Assembly: GCF_000212855.1 (NCBI RefSeq)
Contig: NZ_GL890993.1
Span: 1,669,311-1,716,754 of the forward strand
DNA length: 47,444 nt
DNA from: Streptococcus sanguinis SK355
GTDB taxonomy: Bacteria > Bacillota > Bacilli > Lactobacillales > Streptococcaceae
Direction: 5' to 3'
Shown here piece by piece: positions 9,595 through 19,456 of this stretch. The translations under genes and the position numbers were made by a program. Every line of letters begins with the position of its first letter. Within the stretch, counting starts at the first letter, position 1. The notes under the pieces were generated by a model. It was not told where the DNA came from, made no database searches, and saw only the letters and a list, made by a program, of their open reading frames with translations.

Positions 9595-10502
9595 TTTATA
9601 CTGTCACACTAAACCCTTCCATCGACTATATTGTCCGTCTGGACAAGGTCCTTATAGGAAGCGTCAATCGGATGGACAGTGACGACAAATTCGCTGGCGG
9701 AAAAGGAATCAATGTTAGCCGAGTTCTCAAACGTCTAGGTATTGAGAATACAGCGACTGGCTTTATCGGTGGTTTTACTGGCAAGTTCATCACAGATACT
9801 CTGAAAGAGGAAGGAATTTCCAGCCATTTTGTAGAGGTTGAGCAGGATACTCGTATCAATGTCAAGATTAAAGCAGATGCTGAGACAGAGATTAACGGAC
9901 CAGGTCCAGAAATTTCTCATCAGAAACTAGAAGAACTGGAGTCATTTCTTTCTTCTCTGACTTCTGAAGATACGGTAGTATTTGCGGGCAGCAGTCCTAA
10001 AAATCTAGGAAATGTTATCTACAAGGAGTTAATCAGTCTGACCAGAAAGACAGGAGCACAAGTTGTCTGCGACTTTGAAGGACAGACGCTGCTGGATTCT
10101 TTGGAGTTTGAGCCACTCTTGGTCAAACCTAACAATCACGAACTAGGTGATATTTTCGGAGTCAAGCTCGAAAGTTTGGATCAGATTGAGAGTTATGCCC
10201 GTCAAATCTTAGACAAGGGTGCCCAACATGTGATTATTTCCATGGCTGGTGATGGTGCCTTGCTTGTAACTCAAGAGGGTGCTTACTTCGCCAAACCTAT
10301 CAAGGGCAACGTGAAAAATTCTGTTGGTGCTGGCGACTCTATGGTGGCTGGATTTACTGGAGAGTTTGTCCGCTCTGGTGATGTTATTCAAGCCTTCAAA
10401 TGGGGAGTGGCCTGCGGAACGGCAACCACCTTCTCAGATGATTTGGCAACAGCTGAGTACATAAAAGAAATCTATGAAAAAGTAGAGGTAGAAAAAATAT
10501 GA
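9591..10502 (+). CDS. fruK: 1-phosphofructokinase
   Basis: Phosphorylates fructose 1-phosphate to fructose 1,6-bisphosphate with ATP, feeding glycolysis. A 303-residue PfkB-family kinase with the N-terminal signature FAGGKGINVSRVL and the C-terminal NSVGAGDSMVAGF, whose Asp is the catalytic base. Its position between fruR and the fructose PTS permease, with 4-nt overlaps on both sides, selects fructose 1-phosphate over tagatose 6-phosphate as substrate. Confidence 0.95.
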   Translation: MIYTVTLNPSIDYIVRLDKVLIGSVNRMDSDDKFAGGKGINVSRVLKRLGIENTATGFIGGFTGKFITDTLKEEGISSHFVEVEQDTRINVKIKADAETEINGPGPEISHQKLEELESFLSSLTSEDTVVFAGSSPKNLGNVIYKELISLTRKTGAQVVCDFEGQTLLDSLEFEPLLVKPNNHELGDIFGVKLESLDQIESYARQILDKGAQHVIISMAGDGALLVTQEGAYFAKPIKGNVKNSVGAGDSMVAGFTGEFVRSGDVIQAFKWGVACGTATTFSDDLATAEYIKEIYEKVEVEKI

Positions 10503-12460
10503 AAATTCAAGACTTACTAAGAAAAGATGTGATGTTGCTAGACTTGCAGGCAACAGAGAAAAAAGCTGTTATCGAAGAAATGATTCAAAGACTAGTGGAT
10601 CATGGCTATGTGACGGACTTTGAGACTTTCAAAGAAGGGATTTTGGCTCGTGAAGCCTTGACTTCTACAGGCTTGGGTGACGGAATTGCCATGCCCCACA
10701 GCAAAAATACTGCAGTGAAAGAAGCGACGGTTCTTTTTGCCAAGTCAAATAAAGGCGTAGATTATGAAAGTTTGGATGGCCAGCCAACTGACCTTTTCTT
10801 CATGATTGCAGCTCCAGAAGGTGCTAACGATACTCACTTGGCTGCCTTGGCTGAATTGTCCCAATACCTGATGAAGGATGGTTTTGCAGATAAATTGCGC
10901 CAAGTGACTTCGCCTAATCAGGTGATTGAGCTCTTTAACCAAGCTTCAGAAAAAGCAGAAGAACCTGCTGTCGTCGCACCTGCCAATGAAGGCGGAGACT
11001 TCTTAGTGGCTGTAACAGCATGTACAACAGGGATTGCGCATACCTACATGGCTCAAGAGGCCTTGCAGAAGGTCGCTGCTGAAATGGGTGTCGGCATCAA
11101 GGTTGAAACCAACGGTGCCAGCGGTGTCGGAAATAAACTGACTGCAGAAGATATTAAAAATGCTAAAGCTGTTATCATCGCAGCTGATAAAGCGGTAGAG
11201 ATGAATCGCTTTGACGGCAAGCCGTTGATCAATCGTCCAGTTGCAGACGGTATTCGTAAGACAGAAGAACTGATTAATCTAGCTCTTTCAGGAAATGCTG
11301 AGATTTACAAGGCTGCCAATGGCGGCGGTGCTGCCGAGTCTAGCAATGAAAAACTTAGCCTGGGCGGCGCTTTCTACAAGCACTTGATGAGTGGTGTTTC
11401 CCAAATGTTGCCATTCGTTATTGGTGGCGGGATTATGATTGCCATTGCATTCTTACTGGATCAGATCTTAGGTGTACCAAAAGATCAGCTTTCTAATCTG
11501 GGTAGTTACCATGAGATTGCAGCGCAGTTTAAAGCAATTGGTGGAGCAGCCTTTGGTTTCATGTTGCCAGTATTAGCTGGTTATATCGCTTACTCAATCG
11601 CTGAAAAGCCAGGTCTAGTTTCTGGTTTCGTAGCTGGTGCCATTGCAAGTAGCGGCGCATCATTTGGCGGTGTTGCTTACGCTAAAGGCGGTCAGAAAAC
11701 TCTTGATTTAATTGGTGTATCATCTGGTTTCCTTGGTGCTTTGGTAGGAGGATTCTTAGCTGGTGGTATCATCCTTCTCCTTCGTAAGCTTCTTGCAGGT
11801 CTGCCTCGCTCACTTGAAGGTATCCGTTCAATCTTGCTCTTGCCTCTTCTGGGCGTTCTTGTGACTGGATTTGTGATGTTGGCGGTCAATATTCCAATGT
11901 CAGCGATCAATACAGCCTTGAACGATTTCTTGGCAAGTTTGAGCGGAAGCTCGGCTGTCCTTCTTGGTCTCTTAGTTGGTGGTATGATGGCTGTCGATAT
12001 GGGTGGACCGGTCAATAAGGCTGCTTACGTATTTGGTACTAGTACACTGGCAAGCACTGTTTCAACTGGTGGTTCTCCAGTCATGGCAGCGGTAATGGCA
12101 GCTGGTATGGTTCCGCCTTTGGCAGTATTTATTGCAACTCTTTTGTTCAAACATAAATTCACTGAAGAAGAACGCGATTCAGGTTTGACAAACATTGTCA
12201 TGGGTCTGTCTTTCATCACAGAAGGAGCTATCCCGTTTGGAGCTGCTGACCCAGCCCGTGCTATTCCAAGCTTTATTGTAGGTTCTGCTCTTACAGGTGC
12301 TCTTGTAGGATTGTCTGGTATCAAGCTCATGGCTCCTCACGGAGGAATCTTCGTTATTGGTTTGACAAACAATCCAATCCTTTACTTGGTATATGTATTG
12401 ATTGGTGCAGTAGTCAGCGGTCTTATCTTTGGTTACTTGCGTAAACCACTTGAAAAATAG
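10499..12460 (+). CDS. fruA: PTS fructose transporter, fused IIA-IIB-IIC
   Basis: Imports fructose with phosphorylation to fructose 1-phosphate at the membrane. A 653-residue fusion in the order EIIA, EIIB, EIIC. EIIA carries the phospho-accepting H67 in MPHSK. EIIB carries C175 in VTACTTGIAHTYMA. From about residue 300 the EIIC domain has multiple hydrophobic helices and the substrate region GAIPFGAADP. The full length shows all three domains are present, so only EI and HPr are needed from elsewhere. Last gene of the operon; a repeat element carrying a terminator follows. Confidence 0.97.
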   Translation: MKIQDLLRKDVMLLDLQATEKKAVIEEMIQRLVDHGYVTDFETFKEGILAREALTSTGLGDGIAMPHSKNTAVKEATVLFAKSNKGVDYESLDGQPTDLFFMIAAPEGANDTHLAALAELSQYLMKDGFADKLRQVTSPNQVIELFNQASEKAEEPAVVAPANEGGDFLVAVTACTTGIAHTYMAQEALQKVAAEMGVGIKVETNGASGVGNKLTAEDIKNAKAVIIAADKAVEMNRFDGKPLINRPVADGIRKTEELINLALSGNAEIYKAANGGGAAESSNEKLSLGGAFYKHLMSGVSQMLPFVIGGGIMIAIAFLLDQILGVPKDQLSNLGSYHEIAAQFKAIGGAAFGFMLPVLAGYIAYSIAEKPGLVSGFVAGAIASSGASFGGVAYAKGGQKTLDLIGVSSGFLGALVGGFLAGGIILLLRKLLAGLPRSLEGIRSILLLPLLGVLVTGFVMLAVNIPMSAINTALNDFLASLSGSSAVLLGLLVGGMMAVDMGGPVNKAAYVFGTSTLASTVSTGGSPVMAAVMAAGMVPPLAVFIATLLFKHKFTEEERDSGLTNIVMGLSFITEGAIPFGAADPARAIPSFIVGSALTGALVGLSGIKLMAPHGGIFVIGLTNNPILYLVYVLIGAVVSGLIFGYLRKPLEK

Positions 12461-12465
12461 TATTT

Positions 12466-12647
12466 AAAAGAGAGTGGGACAGAAATCGGGAATTCGTTAG
12501 AATTCGATTTCGTCGTCCCACCTCCGCACAGTTGAGTAGGGCTGTAAAAGCTGAAATCAGCGTAGTAGAGCCCACTCAACCACTGCGTCTTGCTCGACAA
12601 TCCAAAGACAATTGAGAGGCTAGGACTTTTGTCCCAGCCTCTTTTTT
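12466..12647. repeat. 182-bp structured intergenic element, copy 1
   Basis: Begins AAAAGAGAGTGGGAC and ends in a run of T. It folds into three hairpins. The left one pairs GTGGGAC (12474-12480) with GTCCCAC and includes GAAATCG/CGATTTC arms. The middle one pairs GTTGAGT-GGGCT with AGCCC-ACTCAAC and has GCTGA/TCAGC inside. The right one is AGAGGCTAGGAC (12615-12626), TTTT, GTCCCAGCCTCT (12631-12642), then T residues. The right hairpin should stop + strand transcripts from fruA, and the left one, read on the - strand, also ends in a T-rich tail. A near-identical inverted copy sits at 47261-47444. No protein is credible inside. Confidence 0.9.
12614..12647 (+). terminator. fruRKA terminator formed by the right hairpin of the repeat element
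   Basis: Twelve-base stem with one A-C mismatch, a TTTT loop and six T residues after it. It is the only good terminator between fruA and the DUF1149 gene. Confidence 0.85.
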
Positions 12648-12694
12648 GTGTTTTCCAACATGCAAATTTTAGCATGGAAACTTCGCTCGATATA

Positions 12695-12703
12695 TGGTAT
12701 AAT
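12695..12703 (+). promoter_or_regulatory. Extended -10 promoter of the DUF1149-degV-dapB-cca operon
   Basis: TGGTATAAT at 12695-12703, 31 bp before ATG 12735. No convincing -35 is visible, as is common with TGn promoters. Confidence 0.6.
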
Positions 12704-12734
12704 GGGCCTATCGCATATTTTTAGGAGAATAAAA

Positions 12735-13109
12735 ATGAACATACAACGCGAAAAAGAATTTGTTAGTCAGTACCATTTTGACGCCCGAAATTTTGAGTGG
12801 GAAAAAGAAAATGGAACACCTGAAACCAAGGTTGATGTGAATTTCCAATTGGTCAAAAGAGATGTCGAAGCCCACACAACTTCATTGATTGTGATTTTGA
12901 CCTTTATGATTGTTTTTGAGAATTTTGTTATTAGTGGAACTATTTCGCAAGCCAACCACATTCACGGTCGCCTTATTGAAGAACCGAGTGAATTTGACCA
13001 CGATGAAGTAGAAGAGCTGGCTCGGCCTTGTTTAACCATGCTCAACCGCTTGACTTATGAAGTGACAGAAATTGCTCTGGATTTGCCAGGCATTAATTTG
13101 GAGTTTTAA
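12735..13109 (+). CDS. DUF1149 family protein (SecB-like fold suspected)
   Basis: A 124-residue acidic cytosolic protein without membrane segments or signal peptide. It matches the streptococcal DUF1149 family that precedes degV in pneumococcus. From memory, a pneumococcal member was placed structurally with SecB-like proteins, but a chaperone role is unproven. The start was chosen at ATG 12735 because TAGGAGAAT (12722-12730) sits just upstream; a longer frame from 12648 would read back into the repeat element and lacks a ribosome site. Two nt separate it from degV. Confidence 0.8.
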   Translation: MNIQREKEFVSQYHFDARNFEWEKENGTPETKVDVNFQLVKRDVEAHTTSLIVILTFMIVFENFVISGTISQANHIHGRLIEEPSEFDHDEVEELARPCLTMLNRLTYEVTEIALDLPGINLEF

Positions 13110-13111
13110 TT

Positions 13112-13960
13112 ATGAAGTTAGCGGTTATCACAGATTCATCGGCCTATCTGCCGGCTTCTCTGCTGGAGAATGAAAATCTTTTCGTCTTGGATATTCCGGT
13201 CGTGATTGCTGGTGAGACTTATGTTGAAGGCAGAAACTTAACAGCCAGTGAATTTTATGAAAAAATGGCTCAGTCAGATGAATTACCCAAGACCAGTCAG
13301 CCTAGTATTGCTGAGTTAGAAGAGATTCTCACCATTCTAGACGGAAAGGACTATACCCATGTTTTGGGGCTCTTTCTATCCAGCGGTATTTCTGGTTTTT
13401 ACCAAAATATTCAGTATCTGAAAGATGAGTTTCATGGTTTGAAAATTGCCTTTCCGGATTCTAAGATTACTAGCGCTCCGCTCGGGATTATGGTCCAATC
13501 TGCTCTAGAGTGGGCAGCGCAAGGCCTGGAGTTTGAAACAATTTTAGCTAATGTCCAGAAGCAGATAGATGGCACCAGCGCTTTTATCATGGTGGACGAC
13601 TTGAACCACTTGGTCAAAGGAGGACGCCTGTCTAACGGTGCAGCTATTCTGGGAAATCTGCTCAGTATCAAGCCTATTCTGTATTTTAACGATCATGGTG
13701 TGATAGAGGTTTTTGAAAAGATTCGGACGGAGAAGAAGGCAACCAAGCGTATGCTGGAACTTGTCCAAGAAAGAACAGCAGGCGGTGCTTATCAGATTAT
13801 GGTTATCCATGGCAATGCACCAGAAAAAGCAGCTGATCTACAGCAAAATCTGCTAGACAGCGGTATTGCTAGTGAAGTCCCTATCGTAACCTTTGGCAGC
13901 GTCATCGGGACGCACTTAGGTGAGGGCAGCGTTGCATTGGGCTATATTCCTGTGATCTGA
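13112..13960 (+). CDS. DegV family fatty-acid-binding protein
   Basis: A 282-residue cytosolic DegV-fold protein. Family signatures are [12 protein letters not shown] at the N terminus, KTSQPS around residue 60, and [11 protein letters not shown]. The C-terminal lobe contains [13 protein letters not shown] and [14 protein letters not shown], which frame the lipid pocket. DegV/FakB proteins bind fatty acids for phosphorylation by FakA; whether this paralogue does so is inferred. It follows the DUF1149 gene by 2 nt. Confidence 0.9.
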   Translation: MKLAVITDSSAYLPASLLENENLFVLDIPVVIAGETYVEGRNLTASEFYEKMAQSDELPKTSQPSIAELEEILTILDGKDYTHVLGLFLSSGISGFYQNIQYLKDEFHGLKIAFPDSKITSAPLGIMVQSALEWAAQGLEFETILANVQKQIDGTSAFIMVDDLNHLVKGGRLSNGAAILGNLLSIKPILYFNDHGVIEVFEKIRTEKKATKRMLELVQERTAGGAYQIMVIHGNAPEKAADLQQNLLDSGIASEVPIVTFGSVIGTHLGEGSVALGYIPVI

Positions 13961-14000
13961 TTGCTTGAAAGTCAGAACTTATCTCTGTAAGGAGGAAAAC

Positions 14001-14768
14001 ATGAGTATCAAAGTTATTATTGCTGGTTTTAAAGGAAAAATGGGCCAAGCAGCCTATAAAATGGTGATAGAAGATCCTGAACTAGAACTAGTTGGACTAC
14101 TGGATCCTTTTACGGATGAAAAAGAAGTGGCTGGTGTTCCTGTCTTCAATGCCAAGGAAGAATTGGCTGGGCTGTTAGCCCATGTCTGGGTTGATTTTAC
14201 AACCCCAAAAGTAGCTTATGACAATACTCGCTTCGCTCTAGACCAGGGGTTTTGCCCAGTGGTCGGAACGACAGGATTTACTCCAGAGCAGTTGGAAGAG
14301 TTAATCACGCTGTCTAGGGAAAAGGAACTGGGCGGATTGATTGCTCCGAATTTTGCCTTGGGAGCTGTATTGCTAATGCAGTTTGCGGCTCAGGCCGCCA
14401 AGTATTTCCCAAATGTAGAAATTATCGAACTACATCATGACCAGAAAAAGGACGCACCGAGTGGGACAGCTATTAAGACAGCCGAGCTCATCAGCCAAGT
14501 AAGAGCGAGCAGGCAGCAGGGAGCTGCTGATGAGGAAGAGTCTATAGCTGGCGCTCGTGGAGCTGATTTCGATGGCATGCGTATCCATTCAGTTCGCTTG
14601 CCTGGTCTGGTTGCTCATCAAGAAGTAATCTTTGGCAGCCAGGGAGAGGGATTGACCCTGCGGCATGATTCCTATGACCGTGCTTCCTTTATGACAGGAG
14701 TTAATCTTGCCATTAAAGAAGTTGTCAAACGCTCAGAATTAGTCTATGGATTGGAACATTTACTATGA
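14001..14768 (+). CDS. dapB: 4-hydroxy-tetrahydrodipicolinate reductase
   Basis: NAD(P)H-dependent step of the diaminopimelate/lysine pathway, supplying lysine for protein and peptidoglycan cross-bridges. The N-terminal Rossmann motif is AGFKGKMGQ. The catalytic signature [15 protein letters not shown] carries the His and Lys of the active site. I chose ATG 14001 because AAGGAGG (13989-13995) sits at the right distance; the frame could extend to TTG 13965 but without a ribosome site. The 255-residue product has normal length. It overlaps cca by 4 nt. Confidence 0.95.
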   Translation: MSIKVIIAGFKGKMGQAAYKMVIEDPELELVGLLDPFTDEKEVAGVPVFNAKEELAGLLAHVWVDFTTPKVAYDNTRFALDQGFCPVVGTTGFTPEQLEELITLSREKELGGLIAPNFALGAVLLMQFAAQAAKYFPNVEIIELHHDQKKDAPSGTAIKTAELISQVRASRQQGAADEEESIAGARGADFDGMRIHSVRLPGLVAHQEVIFGSQGEGLTLRHDSYDRASFMTGVNLAIKEVVKRSELVYGLEHLL

Positions 14769-15964
14769 GATTAGAAACTCTGCCTTCTGAATTTCAGGAG
14801 GCTTTGCCAGTATTAGAGAAGATAAAAGCGGCTGGCTTTGAAGCTTATTTTGTTGGCGGTTCTGTTCGAGATGCCCTTTTGCAGCGACCTATTCACGATG
14901 TGGATATCGCTAGCTCCAGCTATCCTGAGGAAACCAAGCGTATCTTTGACCGGACAGTTGATGTGGGTATTGAGCATGGGACCGTCTTGGTTTTGGAAAA
15001 TAACCGTGAATACGAAGTGACGACTTTCCGAACCGAGGATGTCTATGTGGACTACCGCAGGCCCAGCAAGGTTTCTTTTGTGCGCTCTTTGGAAGAAGAT
15101 CTCAAGCGACGTGATTTTACCATCAATGCTCTAGCTTTGGATGAAAACGGTCAAGTTATCGATCTTTTCCAAGGTTTGGATGATTTGAAAAATCGGATTT
15201 TGCAGGCAGTTGGAACTGCTGCAGAGCGCTTTAATGAAGATGCTCTACGCATCATGCGGGGCTTTCGTTTTCAAGCTGCCTTGGATTTTGACCTGGAGCA
15301 AGATACTTTTGCAGCGATGAAGGATTGTGCTTCCTTGCTGGAAAAGATTTCAGTTGAACGAATTTTTATTGAGTTTGACAAGCTACTGCTAGCTCCGTTT
15401 TGGCGCAAAGGCTTAGAGGCACTCTTGACAAGCGGTGCCATAGAATTTTTGCCAGATTTGAAAGGAAGCAGAGCTAAGTTAGAAAGACTCTTCGAGTTGG
15501 ATTCAGATTTTCGCTTTTCAGCATCCGAGCAGGCTTGGGCAGCACTTTTACTGGCCTTGGATGTGCAAAATGTCAAAGGCTTTCTAAAAAAATGGAAGAC
15601 CTCTCGTGAATTTGCTAAGAAAGTAGAAGATTTGGTTGAGATTGCGGCTATTCGCTCAGAACGAGACTTGACCAAGCGAGACTGCTATGACTATGATATT
15701 GACTTATTGCTACAAGCAGAAGAGCTTCGGGAGGCACAAGGTTTGTCAGTTGATTTCTCTGCGATTCAGAATCTTGATGCCAGTTTGACTATTCATAGTA
15801 AGCAGGAAATGGTGGTCAATGGCGGCATGCTGATGCGGGAGTTCGGCTTTGAGCCAGGACCAAAACTTGGCCAAATGTTGAAAGAGTTAGAATACGCTAT
15901 TGTAGACGGCCACTTACCTAATGAGCTAGAGGCCATTTACGCTTATATCAAGGAGAAGAAATGA
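14765..15964 (+). CDS. cca: CCA-adding tRNA nucleotidyltransferase
   Basis: Adds or repairs the 3' CCA end of tRNAs using CTP and ATP without a template. A 399-residue class II enzyme. The head-domain catalytic motif is [11 protein letters not shown]...DVDIASS, with two metal-binding Asp. Next come the ribose-recognition part [12 protein letters not shown] and the neck motif [13 protein letters not shown], which selects ATP or CTP. Embedded by 4-nt overlaps between dapB and the ABC-F gene, so expression is coupled. Confidence 0.96.
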   Translation: MRLETLPSEFQEALPVLEKIKAAGFEAYFVGGSVRDALLQRPIHDVDIASSSYPEETKRIFDRTVDVGIEHGTVLVLENNREYEVTTFRTEDVYVDYRRPSKVSFVRSLEEDLKRRDFTINALALDENGQVIDLFQGLDDLKNRILQAVGTAAERFNEDALRIMRGFRFQAALDFDLEQDTFAAMKDCASLLEKISVERIFIEFDKLLLAPFWRKGLEALLTSGAIEFLPDLKGSRAKLERLFELDSDFRFSASEQAWAALLLALDVQNVKGFLKKWKTSREFAKKVEDLVEIAAIRSERDLTKRDCYDYDIDLLLQAEELREAQGLSVDFSAIQNLDASLTIHSKQEMVVNGGMLMREFGFEPGPKLGQMLKELEYAIVDGHLPNELEAIYAYIKEKK

Positions 15965-17829
15965 GCGATTTTATCGTTGACAAGCTAACCAAATCAGTAG
16001 GAGATAAGACTGTTTTTCGGGATATTTCCTTTATCATTCATGACCTGGATCGGATTGGTCTGATTGGTGTCAATGGAACAGGAAAGACAACGTTGCTGGA
16101 TGTCTTGTCGGGCAAGTCGGGCTTTGACGGAGATGTCAGCCCCTTTTCTGCTAAGACAGGCTATAAGATTGCTTACCTGACTCAGGAGCCTGATTTCGAT
16201 GAAGAGCAGACAGTGCTTGACACTGTTTTGTCCAGTGATTTACGGGAAATGCAGTTGATCCGAGAGTATGAGCTGCTCCTGACGGCTTATGATGAGAGTC
16301 AACAGTCTAGACTAGAAGCGGTTATGGCCGAGATGGACTCGCTCCATGCTTGGGAAATCGAAAGTCAGGTCAAGACGGTCCTGTCCAAGCTTGGTCTGAC
16401 TAATCTGTCACTTAAGGTTGGTCAGTTATCAGGAGGCCTTCGTCGCCGAGTTCAGCTGGCCCAGGTTCTCTTAGGTGATGCTGATTTGCTTTTGCTGGAC
16501 GAGCCAACCAACCACCTAGATATTGATACGATTGAATGGCTGACCCATTTCTTGAAGAATTCCAAGAAGACCGTGCTTTTCATCACCCACGACCGCTATT
16601 TCTTGGATAATATTTCGACACGGATTTTTGAATTGGATGGCGGTTGCTTGATTGAATACCAGGGAAATTATCAAGACTATGTCCGTCTCAAGGCGGAGCA
16701 GGATGAGCGGGATGTGGCCTTGCTTCATAAGAAACAGCAGCTATACAAGCAGGAGCTATCCTGGATGCGGCGGCAGCCTCAGGCTCGGGCAACCAAGCAA
16801 CAGGCTCGTATCAATCGTTTCCATGACCTCAAGAAAGATTTGGCAGGCCAGACGACTGAGAGCAATCTGGAAATGAACTTTGAAACCAGCCGTATCGGTA
16901 AGAAAGTCATCGAGTTTCAAAATGTGGACTTTGCTTATGATCAGAAGCCAATTCTCTCTCAGTTCAGTTTTTTGATCCAGAACAAGGACCGTATTGGAAT
17001 CGTCGGAGATAACGGTGTCGGCAAGTCGACCTTGCTCAATCTAATTGCCGGTAAACTTCAGCCTCAGGCTGGTCAGCTCATTATTGGAGAGACAGTCCGA
17101 GTGGCCTATTTCTCTCAGCAGATTGAGGGCTTGGATGAGTCTAAGCGGGTCATAAATTACCTGCAAGAAGTGGCTGAGGAGGTCAAGATTGGCAGCGGAA
17201 CGACTTCCATTGCAGAACTCTTGGAGCAGTTTCTTTTTCCTCGTTCAACTCATGGGACTTTAATCGAAAAGCTTTCTGGCGGAGAGAAAAAGCGCCTTTA
17301 TCTACTTAAGCTTCTCTTGGAAAAGCCCAATGTCTTGCTTCTTGATGAGCCAACCAATGATTTGGATATTGCGACTCTGACGGTATTGGAGAATTTTCTG
17401 CAAGGCTTTGCAGGTCCAGTTATTACAGTCAGCCACGACCGTTATTTCCTGGACAAGGTAGCCAGCAAGATTTTGGCTTTTGAAGATGGGGGCATTAGAG
17501 AATTTTTCGGTAATTACACGGATTACCTGGATGAAAAAGCCTTTGTAGCAGAAAGCTCTGCTATTTCCCAAAAGACTGAAAAGGAAAAATCGGCCAAAGT
17601 GCGCGAGGAGAAAAAGCGTATGACCTACTTTGAAAAGCAGGAGTGGGAGTCTATTGAGGACGATATAGTGGCGCTTGAGGAGCGGATTTCTGAGATTGAA
17701 GCGGCCATGCAGGAGAATGGCTCGGACTTTGCTCGCCTGTCTCAATTCCAGCAAGAACTGGATGAGCAGAACGAAAAATTGCTTGAAAAATACGAGCGCT
17801 ATGAATACCTGAGTGGGTTAGACGGATGA
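15961..17829 (+). CDS. ABC-F family ATPase (ribosome-associated type)
   Basis: A 622-residue soluble protein with two ABC ATPase domains and no membrane helices, so it is not a transporter. Domain 1 has Walker [10 protein letters not shown], signature LSGGLRRR and Walker [13 protein letters not shown]. Domain 2 has [17 protein letters not shown] and [11 protein letters not shown]. They are joined by a charged linker (about 240-300), as in ABC-F translation factors, and a coiled-coil tail follows (about 540-622). Members act at the ribosomal E site; the exact subtype (Uup-like or YdiF-like) is not settled here. Last gene of the 12.7-17.8 kb operon. Confidence 0.9.
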   Translation: MSDFIVDKLTKSVGDKTVFRDISFIIHDLDRIGLIGVNGTGKTTLLDVLSGKSGFDGDVSPFSAKTGYKIAYLTQEPDFDEEQTVLDTVLSSDLREMQLIREYELLLTAYDESQQSRLEAVMAEMDSLHAWEIESQVKTVLSKLGLTNLSLKVGQLSGGLRRRVQLAQVLLGDADLLLLDEPTNHLDIDTIEWLTHFLKNSKKTVLFITHDRYFLDNISTRIFELDGGCLIEYQGNYQDYVRLKAEQDERDVALLHKKQQLYKQELSWMRRQPQARATKQQARINRFHDLKKDLAGQTTESNLEMNFETSRIGKKVIEFQNVDFAYDQKPILSQFSFLIQNKDRIGIVGDNGVGKSTLLNLIAGKLQPQAGQLIIGETVRVAYFSQQIEGLDESKRVINYLQEVAEEVKIGSGTTSIAELLEQFLFPRSTHGTLIEKLSGGEKKRLYLLKLLLEKPNVLLLDEPTNDLDIATLTVLENFLQGFAGPVITVSHDRYFLDKVASKILAFEDGGIREFFGNYTDYLDEKAFVAESSAISQKTEKEKSAKVREEKKRMTYFEKQEWESIEDDIVALEERISEIEAAMQENGSDFARLSQFQQELDEQNEKLLEKYERYEYLSGLDG

Positions 17830-17869
17830 AGGAAGTAGTGTTTAGGCAGAAATCTAAACGGAGGCATCT

Positions 17870-18280
17870 ATGAAACTAAGATTGGAAAGTAGAAAATCGA
17901 AAAAAACACAAGAACTTGGAAACTTAATCAGGGCCTACAATCAATCTAAGAGGGAGCCCTCCAAAAGTGAGCCTCTTAACATCTATGTAGAAGACGAACA
18001 AGGAAATCTGTTGGCTGGTATGGCGGCCGAAACTTTTGGAAATTGGCTGGAGATAGAGTATTTGTATGTGAGCGAAGATTTACGAGGGCAAGGCATAGGC
18101 TCAGAAATACTGTGCAGGGCTGAACAGGAAGCCAGAGAAAGGAAATGCAAATATTCATTTGTAGATACGTATCAGTTTCAAGCGCCGGATTTTTATAAAA
18201 AGCACGGCTATACAGAAGTGTTTTCGCTGAAAGACTATCCGTATACTGGTGAAAGATATTATTGTACAAAAGAGTTGTGA
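17870..18280 (+). CDS. GNAT family N-acetyltransferase
   Basis: A 136-residue single-domain GNAT. The acetyl-CoA pyrophosphate-binding motif is LRGQGIGSEIL, preceded by the beta-strand segment IEYLYVSEDLRGQG. The C-terminal YKKHGYTEVFSLKDYPY is also typical. The acceptor substrate cannot be inferred. A CGGAGGC ribosome site precedes ATG 17870. It may share the upstream transcript, since no terminator was seen in the 40-nt gap after the ABC-F gene. Confidence 0.85.
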   Translation: MKLRLESRKSKKTQELGNLIRAYNQSKREPSKSEPLNIYVEDEQGNLLAGMAAETFGNWLEIEYLYVSEDLRGQGIGSEILCRAEQEARERKCKYSFVDTYQFQAPDFYKKHGYTEVFSLKDYPYTGERYYCTKEL

Positions 18281-18353
18281 GTTTACTTTAGTAATAAAGA
18301 TGGATTTGATTTTGACTTTTCTTTATGCAAACCTTTTCCTTACTGAAAAAATC

Positions 18354-18362
18354 TGATATAAT
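18354..18362 (+). promoter_or_regulatory. Extended -10 promoter of the glucokinase gene
   Basis: TGATATAAT at 18354-18362, 30 bp before the start codon; no good -35 seen. Confidence 0.6.
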
Positions 18363-18392
18363 GATGATAAATAAAACACAGAGGAGAACATC

Positions 18393-19352
18393 ATGTCGAA
18401 AAAAATAATCGGAATTGACCTTGGTGGAACATCTATTAAGTTTGCTATTTTGACTTCAGAGGGCGAAATCCAAGAAAAATGGTCCATTAAAACCAATGTT
18501 TTAGACGAAGGTAGCCACATCGTAGATGATATGATTGAGTCAATCCTGCATCGTTTGGATTTACTTCAGCTTTCAGCAGAGGATTTTATCGGGATTGGTA
18601 TGGGCTCGCCAGGAGTAGTTGACCGTGAGAAAGGGACTGTGATCGGTGCTTACAATCTCAATTGGAAGACGCTGCAGCCGGTCAAGGATAAGATTGAAAA
18701 AGCGACAGGGATTCCTTTCTATATTGACAACGACGCTAACGTTGCCGCTTTGGGTGAACGCTGGATGGGAGCTGGAGAAAACCAGCCTGATGTAGTCTTT
18801 ATGACACTGGGTACAGGTGTTGGCGGAGGAATTGTTGCTGAAGGCAAGCTCTTGCACGGACTTGCTGGAGCAGCAGGAGAGTTGGGTCACATCACTGTTG
18901 ACTTTGATCAGCCGATTCAATGTACCTGTGGCAAGAAGGGCTGCTTGGAGACGGTTGCATCTGCGACTGGTATTGTCAATCTGACTCGTCGCTATGCTGA
19001 TGAGTATGCTGGTGATGCCGAGTTGAAAAAGCTGATTGACAATGGTGAAGATGTTAATGCAAAGATTGTCTTTGACTTAGCGAAAGAAGGCGATGAGCTA
19101 GCTTTGATTGTCTATCGCAATTTCGCTCGCTACCTAGGAATTGCCTGTGCCAATATCGGCTCTATCCTAAATCCATCTACAATTGTTATCGGTGGTGGTG
19201 TGTCGGCTGCGGGTGAATTCTTACTTGATGGCGTGCGCAAGGTTTATGAAGAGAATAGCTTCCCGCAGGTTCGTACTTCAACCAAGTTGGCCTTGGCTAC
19301 TCTTGGAAATGATGCCGGTGTTATCGGGGCAGCTTCATTGGTTTTACAATAA
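18393..19352 (+). CDS. glk: Glucokinase, ROK family
   Basis: ATP-dependent phosphorylation of free cytosolic glucose, for example from disaccharide hydrolysis. A 319-residue ROK protein. The phosphate-binding loop is [12 protein letters not shown], sugar-binding motifs are [12 protein letters not shown] and ELGHITV, and the zinc motif is CTCGKKGC. There is no N-terminal helix-turn-helix, so it is a kinase and not a ROK repressor. An AGAGGAGAAC ribosome site precedes ATG 18393. It is monocistronic, with its own promoter and terminator. Confidence 0.93.
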   Translation: MSKKIIGIDLGGTSIKFAILTSEGEIQEKWSIKTNVLDEGSHIVDDMIESILHRLDLLQLSAEDFIGIGMGSPGVVDREKGTVIGAYNLNWKTLQPVKDKIEKATGIPFYIDNDANVAALGERWMGAGENQPDVVFMTLGTGVGGGIVAEGKLLHGLAGAAGELGHITVDFDQPIQCTCGKKGCLETVASATGIVNLTRRYADEYAGDAELKKLIDNGEDVNAKIVFDLAKEGDELALIVYRNFARYLGIACANIGSILNPSTIVIGGGVSAAGEFLLDGVRKVYEENSFPQVRTSTKLALATLGNDAGVIGAASLVLQ

Positions 19353-19374
19353 TTCAACAAGTATGCTTCATTTG

Positions 19375-19407
19375 TTCTCCTGCAGAAAGGTCTGTAGGAG
19401 AATTTTT
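19375..19407 (+). terminator. Terminator of glk
   Basis: Twelve-base stem TTCTCCTGCAGA / TCTGTAGGAGAA with one G-U pair, an AAGG loop and five T residues. Confidence 0.9.
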
Positions 19408-19417
19408 ATGGAAAATT

Positions 19418-19426
19418 TGCTATACT
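19418..19426 (+). promoter_or_regulatory. Extended -10 promoter of thyA
   Basis: TGCTATACT at 19418-19426, 31 bp before ATG 19457. It starts just after the glk terminator. Confidence 0.55.
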
Positions 19427-19456
19427 AGAAAAAGCTCACTGAACGAAGGAGAAATC

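Noticed and set aside
12433..12675. An 80-codon minus-strand frame across the repeat element
   Set aside because: It covers terminators and hairpins and has no ribosome site. The second copy of the element carries a 3-bp indel and no matching start context.
13965..14000. N-terminal extension of DapB from TTG 13965
   Set aside because: No ribosome site before the TTG, while AAGGAGG sits correctly before ATG 14001, and DapB normally begins close to the Rossmann motif.
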